Of a stretch of DNA of 64,000 nt, positions 33,564-42,590 are shown in pieces. Under the pieces are notes generated by a model. It saw nothing but the letters and a program-made list of their open reading frames with translations. It made no database searches and was not told where the DNA came from. How positions within the stretch are numbered: the stretch's first letter is position 1; every line of letters starts with the position of its first letter. A program made the translations under genes and the position numbers. The stretch is from G965205725 sp965205725 (lineage in GTDB: Bacteria; Pseudomonadota; Gammaproteobacteria; Pseudomonadales; Halieaceae): positions 1,612,001-1,676,000 of the forward strand of contig OZ242189.1 of the NCBI GenBank assembly GCA_965205725.1, read 5' to 3'.

Positions 33564-35267
33564 TTATGGACGCTGATAAACAGTGGCTCCAGCGACGATT
33601 GTCTCCACCACTTCCAGCTCGCGAATGTTTTCGACATCATTGAGCGGATCTCCAGACAAGATAACAAGATCCGCCAACTTGCCAGGTTCTAAAGAGCCAA
33701 TCCGGTCTTCCTGAAAAACCTGCCAGGCTGCATCGATAGTCATTGCACGCAGAGCATTCATTGGACTCACCCGCTGCTGGGGCCCAATCACCTCACCGCT
33801 GGTAGAAATTCGATTCACGGTGCTCCACAACAACTGCAGTGGCTGCATCGGCACCACCGGGGTATCCAGGTGTACGCTGTAGCGCAGCCCTATATCCTCT
33901 GCTGACTTAGTAGGGCTCATGCGTGCAGCCCGCTCTGGCCCCATGAAGATATCTCTGTGGCGGTCTCCCCAGTAATAGGTGTGGGCGGAGAAAAAACTCG
34001 GTGTGATGCCGAGTTGTTGCATGCGCACCAACTGATCGTCCCGGGCCATTTGGGCATGAATCAATATCAGGCGCGGGTCTGCTACCGGGTTTTCGCCCTG
34101 GGCTGCTTCGAAGGCATCCAGAATATCATCAATGGAGGCATCGCCATTGCCATGAATGGCCATTTGAATACCCGCTGCATGAAACCGCGCAACCTCTCTG
34201 AACAAATCTTCACGAGGCACCGCTGCATACCCGCGGTAGCTGGTGTCACCCTTAAAAGGCACGTGATAAGGGCGGCTGAGATAGCCGGTGTAGCCCTGAA
34301 TGCTGCCGTCAGCCACTATTTTGACCGCTGGCACAGCGACTTTCTCCGAGCTGATGCGGGTCGGGTCAAACTCGCCACTCAGCCATTGGTCGCCCGTTAT
34401 GTGATAAGAACCAAAAATCACCAGACGTGGCGCTATCAGATTCAGCCCAGACATCCGGGACAGAGCACTTGCAAGGCCGGGGTCAGCACCACCACTTTGC
34501 GCTGTCGTCACGCCCATGGCGGCATACTCGCTGCTGGCCGCCCGAATCATTTTTATACTGTCAAGCATGGAGAAATCCATCACCAAAACTGCCAGGGGCA
34601 TGTGCGCAGATTCTTCAAGCAAGCCTGCTGGTTCGCGGCTACCGGGCTTGCGGACAATAACTCCCCCCACTGGGTCTTCGCTGTTGTCGTCGATACCCGC
34701 TACTGCCAATCCGGCGCTATTGGCTACACCCATATGCCCTGACACATGAATAATGTAAACCGGGTGCTCAGTAGACACAGCATCCAGGTCTTCTTTCGAG
34801 GGGTGGCGTTTTTCTGCCAGCAAGGTGTCGTCGTAACCGACGCCAACCACCCAGTCCCCGGCTGACTTGCCCACCAACTTCTCGCGCAATGCCTCCTGTA
34901 ACTGAGCAATACTGGTGATACCACCAATGGGTGGGCTGTTTAAATCCGCTGCCACCACAGTCATACCCGAACCGGGAAAATGACCGTGAGCATCGACAAA
35001 GCCGGGCAGCAGAGTTTGACCCGCCAAATCTGTAACAATCGTATCTTCAGACACCAGTGCTTTGATGTCAGCACTGGACCCCAAACGCTCGATTGTATTG
35101 TTACGTATGGATATCGCTGCGAATATCCGGTTGTCCCCATCCAAAGACAAGACCTGACCATTTACGAACACCCTGTGTTCAGGCGGCGACTCAGGCTGTA
35201 GCGCGAACCAAACGCCTCCTGCGAGCACGACTATCAAACCCATAAATACCAGAATTAGTTTCTTCAT
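33564..35267 (-). CDS. Amidohydrolase family protein (YtcJ-like), membrane anchored or exported
   Basis: The 567-residue metal-dependent hydrolase begins with a hydrophobic signal or anchor (KKLILVFMGLIVVLAGGVWFAL) and then the amidohydrolase-3 pattern: FVNGQVLSLDGDNRIFAAISI, the metal-binding GFVDAHGHF, HISGH-like HVSGHMGVANS, HGNGDASID, and HLDTPVVPMQP, ending with the second beta-sandwich half (GSLEPGKLADLVILSGDPL). Substrate cannot be predicted. It follows the acyl-CoA dehydrogenase pair by 12 nt on the same strand, so it may belong to the same catabolic operon. Confidence 0.88.
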   Translation of the reverse strand: MKKLILVFMGLIVVLAGGVWFALQPESPPEHRVFVNGQVLSLDGDNRIFAAISIRNNTIERLGSSADIKALVSEDTIVTDLAGQTLLPGFVDAHGHFPGSGMTVVAADLNSPPIGGITSIAQLQEALREKLVGKSAGDWVVGVGYDDTLLAEKRHPSKEDLDAVSTEHPVYIIHVSGHMGVANSAGLAVAGIDDNSEDPVGGVIVRKPGSREPAGLLEESAHMPLAVLVMDFSMLDSIKMIRAASSEYAAMGVTTAQSGGADPGLASALSRMSGLNLIAPRLVIFGSYHITGDQWLSGEFDPTRISSEKVAVPAVKIVADGSIQGYTGYLSRPYHVPFKGDTSYRGYAAVPREDLFREVARFHAAGIQMAIHGNGDASIDDILDAFEAAQGENPVADPRLILIHAQMARDDQLVRMQQLGITPSFFSAHTYYWGDRHRDIFMGPERAARMSPTKSAEDIGLRYSVHLDTPVVPMQPLQLLWSTVNRISTSGEVIGPQQRVSPMNALRAMTIDAAWQVFQEDRIGSLEPGKLADLVILSGDPLNDVENIRELEVVETIVAGATVYQRP

Positions 35268-35279
35268 CGGCTATTTCCC

Positions 35280-36413
35280 TCAGGCCGCTATCGGGCCCAT
35301 AACAAGCTCGGCTACCCTGGCGCGATGATAGGCCCCATCTCCCCACAGAGCCTGGTTGTGCATCTGCCGTTTAAAGTAGATATGAATAAAACACTCCCAG
35401 GTGAAACCAATGCCGCCATGAAACTGCACAGAGCGGCTAGAGGCGAAACCAGCCATATCCGAAGCAGAAGCCTTCGCCATATGGGCAAAACGAGCGGCTT
35501 CTTCAGGCTCATGGTCAATCGCACAAGCTGCATTGTAGACCAGCGATTTGCTCTGGTCGATATCGATCATCACATTGACCAGGGGGTGTTTTACGGCCTG
35601 AAAAAAGCCAAGCTCTCGCTCAAATTGTTTTCGGGTTTTGGCGTATTCGACAGTGGTTTGCAACTGCCATTCAGCGGCACCGACCATATCGGCTGCAACC
35701 ATAGTCCAGACCGCAGGCATTGCCTGCTGCAAAACCGCAACTGCCTCACTGGATAGCAGCTCCGCAGATACGCCGTCAAAACTAATCCGAGCCTGATCAC
35801 GGCTTAAATCGACAATCGCATCAGGCGAAATTGCCACGCCCTCTGTGTCTGTCGATACCCAGTACAAACCGACGCTGCTGCCGTCCAGGGCTTTGACAAT
35901 AAAATTGTCCGCTTTCTGCGCATCCTGAACAAAGCTGGCACAGCCTTGCAGCAAGCCCCCCTCCACTCTCACATCTGTATCAGCATACTCCCAGGAACCT
36001 CCAGAGTTGATACCCGCATAACCTACCGCCGAACCACCCACGATGGATTCCAAGGCCGCGTTGGCAGTACTGCTGGCACAGGCAGCTAAAATATAAGTGG
36101 CATTTATTGTCGCCAGTAAGGGGGACGGAAACGCTGCTTTGCCAGCCTCTTCACAGAGTCCTGCGACAGCGACAGCATTCATCCCCATACCGCCAGCACG
36201 TTCCGGCACTGCCAGCATGGTCCAACCCAGGCCAACCATTTGCTGCCAGAGAGATGGGCTCCATTTCGCTTCCAATCCTTTATCTGGATTTGAGTCATCA
36301 GCGATCAAGGCATGCAAGCGTTCGATGGGCATATGGTCCGCGAAAAATTTGCGCACTGAATCGCGCAACATAACTTCTTCTTCTGCAAAGCCAAAATTCG
36401 TAGGTTGTGTCAC
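35280..36413 (-). CDS. Acyl-CoA dehydrogenase family protein (short subunit)
   Basis: FAD-dependent dehydrogenation of an acyl-CoA thioester is the predicted reaction. The chain starts TQPTNFGFAEEEVMLRDSVRKFF, with an N-terminal helical domain, a divergent middle beta domain, and a C-terminal helical domain with FHGGIGFTWE. The GTG at 36413 is chosen because AGGGGG lies about 7 nt upstream; a GTG at 36419 is also possible. It starts 14 nt after the second dehydrogenase gene, so the two likely form a heteromeric enzyme, as in steroid side-chain FadE pairs; the pairing is inference. Confidence 0.85.
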   Translation of the reverse strand: MTQPTNFGFAEEEVMLRDSVRKFFADHMPIERLHALIADDSNPDKGLEAKWSPSLWQQMVGLGWTMLAVPERAGGMGMNAVAVAGLCEEAGKAAFPSPLLATINATYILAACASSTANAALESIVGGSAVGYAGINSGGSWEYADTDVRVEGGLLQGCASFVQDAQKADNFIVKALDGSSVGLYWVSTDTEGVAISPDAIVDLSRDQARISFDGVSAELLSSEAVAVLQQAMPAVWTMVAADMVGAAEWQLQTTVEYAKTRKQFERELGFFQAVKHPLVNVMIDIDQSKSLVYNAACAIDHEPEEAARFAHMAKASASDMAGFASSRSVQFHGGIGFTWECFIHIYFKRQMHNQALWGDGAYHRARVAELVMGPIAA

Positions 36414-36426
36414 TGTCACTCCCCCT

Positions 36427-37671
36427 CTACTTGGACTTCGGCAGGCCAAGAACCCGCTCGCCAAGAATATTTCGTTGAACTTCATTCGCGCCGGCTGCAA
36501 TAGTAAAGCCGAAGGAGTTCATGTAAGCCAGGGGCCAATGTCCGGCATCCGGTGCGTTCGGATCAGACATGTATAGAGACCCCTGTGCGCCCTCTATCTC
36601 AGTTGCCACGCCGGCAACATCCTGCATGATTTCAGAACTCATCAATTTGCTCTGCAATGGTATGCGGGCAGGATGATCAATCAAACCCTGTACTCGCGAG
36701 CGACGACCACTTTGTTTAAAACCCTCTTCCCGAATCATCAGTTGCACGATGCGGTCTCGAATAATCGGATCGTCAGCAGCAGTTTTGCCAGCTCGAGTGG
36801 CATTTTTGGCGATGTCTGCCAAACGCCCTGAACCCAATGCAGAAGCGGTTTTTGTATCGCTTTTACCGCTGCCGCCTGAGCTTGGTGTGACCATCTCTCC
36901 AGCGCCGCGTTCGTGTGCAAGCGTCGTCATGGCAACCTGCCAGCCCTTGCCCACTTCGCCGAGTCGATAGCTGTCATCCGCCACCAGGTTGTCAAAAATA
37001 ACTTCATTGAAACCCGTTTCACCTGTCATCTTGATCAACGGCCTGACCGTGACGCTTTTACCCAGCTCGGAACGAATGGGGACAACGAAATAGGAAAGAC
37101 CATCGTATTTGCTCGATTTGTCAGTGCGCAACAGCAAAATCATCCACTCGGCAAAGTGAGCCAGCGAAGTCCACACCTTGTGACCATTGATAACCCAGTT
37201 GTCCCCGTCGCGCTCGGCAAAGGTTTGCACGCCAGCCAAATCAGACCCGGCGCCGGGCTCACTGAAACCCTGGCACCAAATATCTTCTCCAGAGAATAAG
37301 CGGGGTAGTAGCTGCTGTTTGCGCGCTTCCTGAGCGTGAAACAAAACCGTTGGAGCCGCCATGCCCAAACCAATAACATTAGGCATAAACGGCGTTTTCA
37401 CCGATTTCATCTCTGCATTGGCGATACGCTGACAATCCTTGCGACCTCCACCGCCACACTCAACCGGATAATCACAACCAACCAGCCCGGCATCGTAGGC
37501 TGCCTTTTGCCAATCCTGTAGATAGTGTAACTGTTGCTCAGTCATAATCTCCAATGGCGATACCGGCAGGCGCACCGGCGGCTCTGGTGGCAGATTGTGT
37601 TGTAGCCAATCCCGGCAATGGTGGCGAAACTCAGCCTGCTCAGGGGTATCTTTACGGTCACTCTCAGACAT
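36427..37671 (-). CDS. Acyl-CoA dehydrogenase family protein (long subunit)
   Basis: The 414-residue protein has the complete fold: N-terminal helices, the FAD-contacting stretch WCQGFSEPGAGSDLAG and WVINGHKVWTS of the middle domain, and the C-terminal helices ending AAGANEVQRNILGERVLGLPK. A Gly/Ser-rich insertion around 265-290 (SSGGSGKSDTKTASALGSG) interrupts the start of the helical domain. It is first of a pair with the adjacent shorter dehydrogenase and probably acts on a bulky CoA ester, as do related heteromeric enzymes; this is family inference. Confidence 0.88.
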   Translation of the reverse strand: MSESDRKDTPEQAEFRHHCRDWLQHNLPPEPPVRLPVSPLEIMTEQQLHYLQDWQKAAYDAGLVGCDYPVECGGGGRKDCQRIANAEMKSVKTPFMPNVIGLGMAAPTVLFHAQEARKQQLLPRLFSGEDIWCQGFSEPGAGSDLAGVQTFAERDGDNWVINGHKVWTSLAHFAEWMILLLRTDKSSKYDGLSYFVVPIRSELGKSVTVRPLIKMTGETGFNEVIFDNLVADDSYRLGEVGKGWQVAMTTLAHERGAGEMVTPSSGGSGKSDTKTASALGSGRLADIAKNATRAGKTAADDPIIRDRIVQLMIREEGFKQSGRRSRVQGLIDHPARIPLQSKLMSSEIMQDVAGVATEIEGAQGSLYMSDPNAPDAGHWPLAYMNSFGFTIAAGANEVQRNILGERVLGLPKSK

Positions 37672-37881
37672 GCGCTATTCCCTCTAATTCTGTCATTAAT
37701 CCAGTGGGAATGATTCTAACCAGCCTGGCTAGCCAGAGGAAGCCTGTACAAATAAAACTGGAACTGCTAAGCAGGTGGCTGTTCTGCTCGCGCCTGCATA
37801 CGCTATGAGAGAGAAGCACAATATTTTCATTGGGGTGGTCATGCTGCTCGCGCCTGCACACCGCAGGCAGGCAAACCCAGA

Positions 37882-39159
37882 TTAGGCTCCCTGGGTGAAC
37901 ACCGGCCACTGCCCGGTAATTTCACCGCCTTCGTAAACAGCAATATCACCAAACTGCAGGAAAACATGCTCGCTCTGAGTGGGCCGCAGAAACACCCAGT
38001 CATCCTGTTCTAGTTTCACACTGCGAGAACCATTGAGCATTTCCTGATTCGTCGAGCGTCCAAATAATCCATTCACGGCCAGTCCGGGGGGCGATTCAGG
38101 CTGCGCCTTCCAGTAGCCGCCGTATAGAAAGAAAGCCTTCTGACAATTGGGGTTGAACCAGCTCTGTAGTCTCGCCACCCGCTCAATACCTGGAACCTCG
38201 GCCACTGGCAGAGCTTTAAGCACCGGGGTTGCGATGAAGGATGCTGGAACATGATCCGCTAGCGAATCCAGATCAAAATCGGCGGGTTTAACCAGAGCCG
38301 AGCCCACTGAAAGCTCATTGGCAACCTGCTGGCCATTGTAACGCTGGTAGGTCGGACTACCCCCTGCGTTTAAGGTAAGTTCTGCCAACGGTCCACCGAG
38401 TTCAGCTTGCGCGACCTCAATAAATTTGTTGTAGCGCTGCTGCGCCGCAGCAAAAGCCTTGTCGGGGCCGCCCAACAGCGCCGGCATCTTTGCGACATGG
38501 GGTTCATAACCCATAAACCCACTGAAATTCAAGAGGGCTTGACCATCCATCATGCGCAGGGCAGAGACCAATTCTTCCGCCGTTTTGAACCCTCCTCGGT
38601 GCAAGCCCACATCTAACTCAAAATTTACCTGCATGGGCTGGTTAATCGCACGTGCCAATTGCAGGTACTGCTGCAATCTCTGCGGCGAATCGATCAACCA
38701 TTGCAATTGCCGCCCTGGCGAGAATTGACCACTCTTGTGCTGTTTGTAAAAACTGGCGGCGGCGACAACGGGCATGGGCTTGCCTAATAATACATCTGTG
38801 TTGGGCAAGGCTGCTGCAATCAAGTTCAAGAAGGGCTGGTGAAACACCATTAATCGCCGCGTTTTTGCGCGATTCATGACAGTCCGCAGCAGGTTCAGCG
38901 ATGGCAAGGATTTCGCAACAACCCGATAGTCATACTTGCCCTGCAGATGGGAAACCAGCGTATCGACATTAGCCTCAAGTCGGGCTTTGTCGACGATCAA
39001 TGTTGGCCTGGCCAGACCTGCTCTATCCAAAGCTGCACTGAGGTTTAGATAATATTCAGAATGAGCGCCGCCACGATCCTGCGATAACATACCACTACCC
39101 CCGAGGGCCACTCCCGCCCCACCGACTGCTGCGGCGGCAAGCAACTGGCGTCGTTTCAC
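37882..39159 (-). CDS. Predicted Tat-exported PLP enzyme (alanine racemase N / D-serine dehydratase-like)
   Basis: The 425-residue protein begins with a twin-arginine-type signal (MKRRQLLAAAAVGGAGVALGG). The remaining domain resembles the fold-type III PLP enzymes of the D-threonine aldolase / DSD1 group, with the cofactor lysine in YDYRVVAKSLPS (about residue 84), VNFELDVGLHRGG, and the metal/substrate region near the C-terminus (PTQSEHVFLQFGD). Its ATG overlaps the stop of the FAD oxidase gene by four bases. A periplasmic PLP enzyme coupled to an exported oxidase is unusual. Substrate unknown. Confidence 0.75.
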   Translation of the reverse strand: MKRRQLLAAAAVGGAGVALGGSGMLSQDRGGAHSEYYLNLSAALDRAGLARPTLIVDKARLEANVDTLVSHLQGKYDYRVVAKSLPSLNLLRTVMNRAKTRRLMVFHQPFLNLIAAALPNTDVLLGKPMPVVAAASFYKQHKSGQFSPGRQLQWLIDSPQRLQQYLQLARAINQPMQVNFELDVGLHRGGFKTAEELVSALRMMDGQALLNFSGFMGYEPHVAKMPALLGGPDKAFAAAQQRYNKFIEVAQAELGGPLAELTLNAGGSPTYQRYNGQQVANELSVGSALVKPADFDLDSLADHVPASFIATPVLKALPVAEVPGIERVARLQSWFNPNCQKAFFLYGGYWKAQPESPPGLAVNGLFGRSTNQEMLNGSRSVKLEQDDWVFLRPTQSEHVFLQFGDIAVYEGGEITGQWPVFTQGA

Positions 39160-40514
39160 GCAGACGCACCAAAGAGAGAGGCCAAATACGGGTTTAGGAA
39201 CTTGCCGCCCGGGTCCACCTCACGGCGAACTTCGGCAAAGTTATTCCAGCGAGGGTATATTTTGGCGAAATCCACAGCCGTCAGATTATTGAGTTTGCCC
39301 CAATGAGGGCGCCCATCGTATTTTAGAAAAATCTGCTCGGCCGCAGTAAAAAAAGCCTGATAGTCTTCTTCGAAATAGCGATGAATCGCAATCGACATCG
39401 AGTCTCTCCCACTGAAGGGGCTCAACCAGATGTCATCTTTACCCACATAGCGCACTTCCACGGGAAAGAAAACTTCTTTGTGATTGCTTTCCAGCAAATC
39501 TTTAATGTCCTTCAATGCCTTCAACCCGGCTTCACGAGGCAGATGAAACTCCATTTCATTGAAGCGCACGCTGCGCTCGCTGGCATAGTTAAGCCACGAA
39601 GCCTCCACACTCACCTGTCGCTCCATAGTATCTGCAATCAACTGCAACGACAGGCCACGCAAAGTATCTGACCAACCGATATAATCTCGCAGCGTCTTCA
39701 AATCCATAGTTGATTCATTTTCATCCTGCTGAGGCGTGGAGAATTTTTCCTCGGTAATTTCGTCGTGGGTATGTAACAGGCAACGGCTGGAAAACGGAAT
39801 ATAGTAAAATTCAAAATTGCGATGCTTCTCAGCGAGGTCGTTCGCCTGAGCGACCGTGTCTTCCCAGTTCATAATCCAGGACTCACGCCGGGAAACGTAA
39901 GAGCGGCGGTTTTGCACACGTATTTTACTGATAATTCCCAGTACACCTAGCGAGACCTTGCCAGCCGCAAAAAGATCGGCATTGCTATCTGCATCGCACC
40001 AGAGCACATCACCGGTAGCAGTAATCAGTTCAAAGCCGCTAACAAAGCTGGACATAGAGCCAATATGAGCACCGGTTCCATGGGTACCGGTAGCGATAGC
40101 ACCCGCCAAAATCTGCTCGTCAATATCAGGCATATTGATCAGAGCCTGGCCAATATCCTGCAATGGCCCACCCATGGCCGACAATTGTGTGCCCGCGTAA
40201 AAACTGGCCTGCAATGTGTCTGCATCGTAATTGATCAGGCCGCTGATACGGGCCAAAGACACTATTTCGCCAGCCGTCGGAACCAATGCAGTAAAGGAAT
40301 GCCCGGCGCCAACTGGCCGCAGGCCCGGCTTGGCAAGCGCCACAATTTCTCGCAATTCCTCCAGATTTTTGGGGGCCAGTATGGCGCTGGGGACACAGGA
40401 CTGCGAACCGCTCCAGTTACGCCAGGCGATGGGCCTGGATAGCGCCGTCGGCGCAACGCGCACGGCACTGGCAAGCGCCAGGTAAGACAGTATTTGCCGT
40501 CGGCCAAGGTTCAA
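39156..40514 (-). CDS. FAD-linked oxidase, D-arabinono-1,4-lactone oxidase type, with Tat-like signal
   Basis: The 452-residue flavoprotein has an N-terminal twin-arginine-like signal (NLGRRQILSYLALASA), the FAD_binding_4 pattern (RPVGAGHSFTALVPT and IATGTHGTGAHIGSMSSF), and the ALO C-terminal domain ending with HWGKLNNL and the FLNPYLASLFG tail. Enzymes of this group oxidise sugar lactones or related alcohols. It is co-encoded with a cytochrome c lipoprotein 16 nt upstream and the PLP enzyme downstream, implying electron delivery to the cytochrome. The substrate is not predictable. Confidence 0.82.
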   Translation of the reverse strand: MNLGRRQILSYLALASAVRVAPTALSRPIAWRNWSGSQSCVPSAILAPKNLEELREIVALAKPGLRPVGAGHSFTALVPTAGEIVSLARISGLINYDADTLQASFYAGTQLSAMGGPLQDIGQALINMPDIDEQILAGAIATGTHGTGAHIGSMSSFVSGFELITATGDVLWCDADSNADLFAAGKVSLGVLGIISKIRVQNRRSYVSRRESWIMNWEDTVAQANDLAEKHRNFEFYYIPFSSRCLLHTHDEITEEKFSTPQQDENESTMDLKTLRDYIGWSDTLRGLSLQLIADTMERQVSVEASWLNYASERSVRFNEMEFHLPREAGLKALKDIKDLLESNHKEVFFPVEVRYVGKDDIWLSPFSGRDSMSIAIHRYFEEDYQAFFTAAEQIFLKYDGRPHWGKLNNLTAVDFAKIYPRWNNFAEVRREVDPGGKFLNPYLASLFGASA

Positions 40515-40530
40515 GGCTTAAAATACCTCA

Positions 40531-40995
40531 TCAACCCTCACCAGTAGACATAAACGTAATCAGCGCCGCAAAGTCCGATTCGCTACAATCGAAACACATG
40601 CCCATGGGCGGCATACCCTGGTATCCTTCAACGGTATGCTTCAATAGCGTATCCATGCCTTGATCCAGACGGTCTGCCCAAGCCGCCAAGTCTCCGGTAC
40701 GAGGTGCAGAGGCTGCACCTTGCGCATGGCAGCTTCGACAAGATCTATTATAGATATCTGCAAGCTCGGCCGAGGCCGGGTTCGACGGGCCAGGTTGAAT
40801 AGCAGGCGCGCTGGTACCCGCGCCGACCTGATCGTCTGCACATGCCAGCAACATTAACAGGCTCGCAATAAGAACACTGCGCGCCAACCTATCAGCTTTG
40901 ATAAAGCGCCACCCCCAAACTCTTGTTGAGCGTCTCAAGGTAAAGTTGAATCGCTTGAGCACCCTCGCGCCCAGACCTACACTCAGCCGACCCAT
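40531..40995 (-). CDS. Cytochrome c5-like lipoprotein
   Basis: A single CxxCH motif (SCRSCHAQG) and a downstream methionine ligand region (YQGMPPMGMC) followed by CFDCSESDFAALITFM identify a small class I cytochrome related to c5, which normally carries the second cysteine pair seen here. The N-terminus to Cys about 52 (LIASLLMLLAC) looks like a lipoprotein signal preceded by a basic stretch; the true start may be internal (GTG or TTG) as the first 25 residues are atypical. It is first gene of the operon with the FAD oxidase and PLP enzyme. Confidence 0.8.
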   Translation of the reverse strand: MGRLSVGLGARVLKRFNFTLRRSTRVWGWRFIKADRLARSVLIASLLMLLACADDQVGAGTSAPAIQPGPSNPASAELADIYNRSCRSCHAQGAASAPRTGDLAAWADRLDQGMDTLLKHTVEGYQGMPPMGMCFDCSESDFAALITFMSTGEG

Positions 40996-41050
40996 AAATC
41001 AATCGTCCCACGTTCGCTTGCCCAGAGTCGCCGAGCGGTTTTTTGTCCTG

Positions 41051-41119
41051 GGAGCCTGCCGGACTTAACCGTTCGTCGCGAGGGAAAACAGCTATTTAGT
41101 GGTAAGTTCGACAGGCTCC
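41051..41119. repeat. Inverted repeat related to the mdh-downstream hairpin
   Basis: Left arm GGAGCCTGCCGGACTTAACC (41051-41070) and right arm GGTAAGTTCGACAGGCTCC (41101-41119) are imperfect inverted copies. The terminal half (GGAGCCTG-CG / CG-CAGGCTCC) is the same sequence as the hairpin at 25275-25304. It lies upstream of the cytochrome operon and may be a dispersed palindromic element or a transcription barrier. Confidence 0.5.
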
Positions 41120-41558
41120 TGGAGGATCAAATGCACTAAAGACCACAGGCTGCGTTAAACGTATCTGCACTCGCAGAACCAAGCCCAAGGATCAGCCCAT
41201 GTTCAGCAAACGCCTGCAACCTACCGCCCTCTTTACCGGGCCTAGTATACGCATCTATAGGCCTGGCGGCACCCTTTGAACGGATCCAACAGCATACGCC
41301 TTGCAGCCCCCAATAATGGTGCCCGTGTTGACCCAGAGTCCTGCGCCCCGGTGGGCGCTGGTTACGACAATCTGTGCGCAGTCTGGCGCGGCCCTGACTT
41401 CAAGCCGAATCAGGGTGCCATCGGCGACGTGGGGGGAAATGTTGTATAGACGCAGCGCAGGAACCCTTTTATTCTCCACTCATCCAGGAACGCGCCTGGA
41501 CATCACCCATTTGAATTAACGGGAAGAGCTAACGCCTCCCACGCAGGGAGACTTTGCC
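41120..41558. other. Gap without a supported gene
   Basis: Short open frames occur on both strands (for example minus 41255-41479, 74 codons), but none has a ribosome binding site, recognisable domain or neighbour support. The region may contain decayed coding sequence; I see no RNA gene or mobile-element end in it. Confidence 0.4.
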
Positions 41559-42200
41559 TTGGCCAAGCCAAACGCAGCACAAAAGAAGAAAGTCCGAACA
41601 GAATATTGCTTTCATGGGGTGACCATGCTCACCACTTCACACCCTGCCATTCGCAAACTAAAACGCCAGCACGAGCAGCCTTCTATTCACGGCAATAAGC
41701 TGTGGCGCTCCAGCTTCCTGTTGATCGATTATTTGAAAAAAAAACCACCAGAACGCTGCCGCTCAGTGCTGGACGCCGGTTGTGGCTGGGGCATGTCGGG
41801 CATCTACTGTGCCAAAACCCACAATGCCAAAGTCATCTCGGTGGATGCCGATGCCGATGTTTTTCCGTATCTTTTGGCAAATGCTGAAGCCAACGAGGTG
41901 ACTGTAGAACCACTGGCATCACGCTTTGAAAAAATTACCACAAAACAACTGGAAAACATTGATCTGTTAGTTGCTGCCGACATCTGTTTCTGGGACGAAC
42001 TCGTCAACCCGGTGTTCAACTTGGTTAACCGGGCGGTTAAGGCAGGCGTAAAGAAAATAATCATCGCAGATCCCGAACGCTCTCCTTTCTTTGAAGTTGC
42101 CGAGCGCTGTGCAGACAGGTTCTGTGCGGAATTACTGGACTGGCGAACCACCAAACCACTCAACGCGAGTGGCTCGCTGCTCATCATAGAAAACGCCTAA
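41559..42200 (+). CDS. Class I SAM-dependent methyltransferase
   Basis: The 213-residue protein has motif I SVLDAGCGWGMSGIYCA (about 70-86), an acidic residue ending strand 2 (ISVDADAD), and later strands (IDLLVAADICFWDEL). The fold resembles the protein-lysine or small-molecule methyltransferase group with a D-x-C-F-W motif. The TTG at 41559 has GGGAG 8 nt upstream; the ATG at 41625 (MLTTSHPAIRKLKRQH) is an alternative start. It is alone on the plus strand between minus-strand operons. Substrate unknown. Confidence 0.75.
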   Translation: MAKPNAAQKKKVRTEYCFHGVTMLTTSHPAIRKLKRQHEQPSIHGNKLWRSSFLLIDYLKKKPPERCRSVLDAGCGWGMSGIYCAKTHNAKVISVDADADVFPYLLANAEANEVTVEPLASRFEKITTKQLENIDLLVAADICFWDELVNPVFNLVNRAVKAGVKKIIIADPERSPFFEVAERCADRFCAELLDWRTTKPLNASGSLLIIENA

Positions 42201-42240
42201 AGAAAACACCTAAAGAAAACGCCTAAAGAAAACACCTAAG
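42187..42240 (+). repeat. Short tandem repeat (GAAAACGCCTAAA-like, four units)
   Basis: Four near-identical 13-14 bp units (GAAAACGCCTAAA / GAAAACACCTAAA alternating) begin within the last codons of the methyltransferase and run past its stop. Each unit contains a TAA in the reading frame used here. The remaining gap to 42590 has no gene I can support. Confidence 0.7.
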
Positions 42241-42590
42241 TCGCACTAACTCCATTTGGGATAGGCTCACTGAGCCCATGATTGAGTCGTGGCGGCTCAT
42301 CGCAACATCACTGGCCGAACCTTTTGATAACACCTCGCTCAGTGCTGGTGAATATGGATCACCTGGCCACTCCAGCTCCTGTATTTTATTATTCCAGGAC
42401 TCGGTAGCGGGCGCGCTGCGAGGGAGCTGTGGAGACAACGCGCCTCAACCTCGCCTGCGTAATAGCATTCCAAACCAAATCGAACTCACCTTTTATGATT
42501 AGGAACGCGCCTTTTTGCAGCGGAAACAGTATAGAATCCAGAGTGAGCCGCCTGCAAATTAGGCCTCAAGTACCGCTGGTTATGTTGGGT

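Noticed and set aside
37672..37881. Regulatory repeat (CTGCTCGCGCCTGCA twice) between operons
   Set aside because: Two copies 60 bp apart in an intergenic gap are too few to infer an operator or element; noted only.
41255..41479. Minus-strand 74-codon frame in the 41-kb gap
   Set aside because: It has no ribosome binding site or recognisable domain and ends in sequence that continues as other broken frames; too weak to call a gene.
42223..42438. Minus-strand 71-codon frame after the methyltransferase
   Set aside because: No domain, no ribosome binding site, and it begins inside the tandem repeat region.
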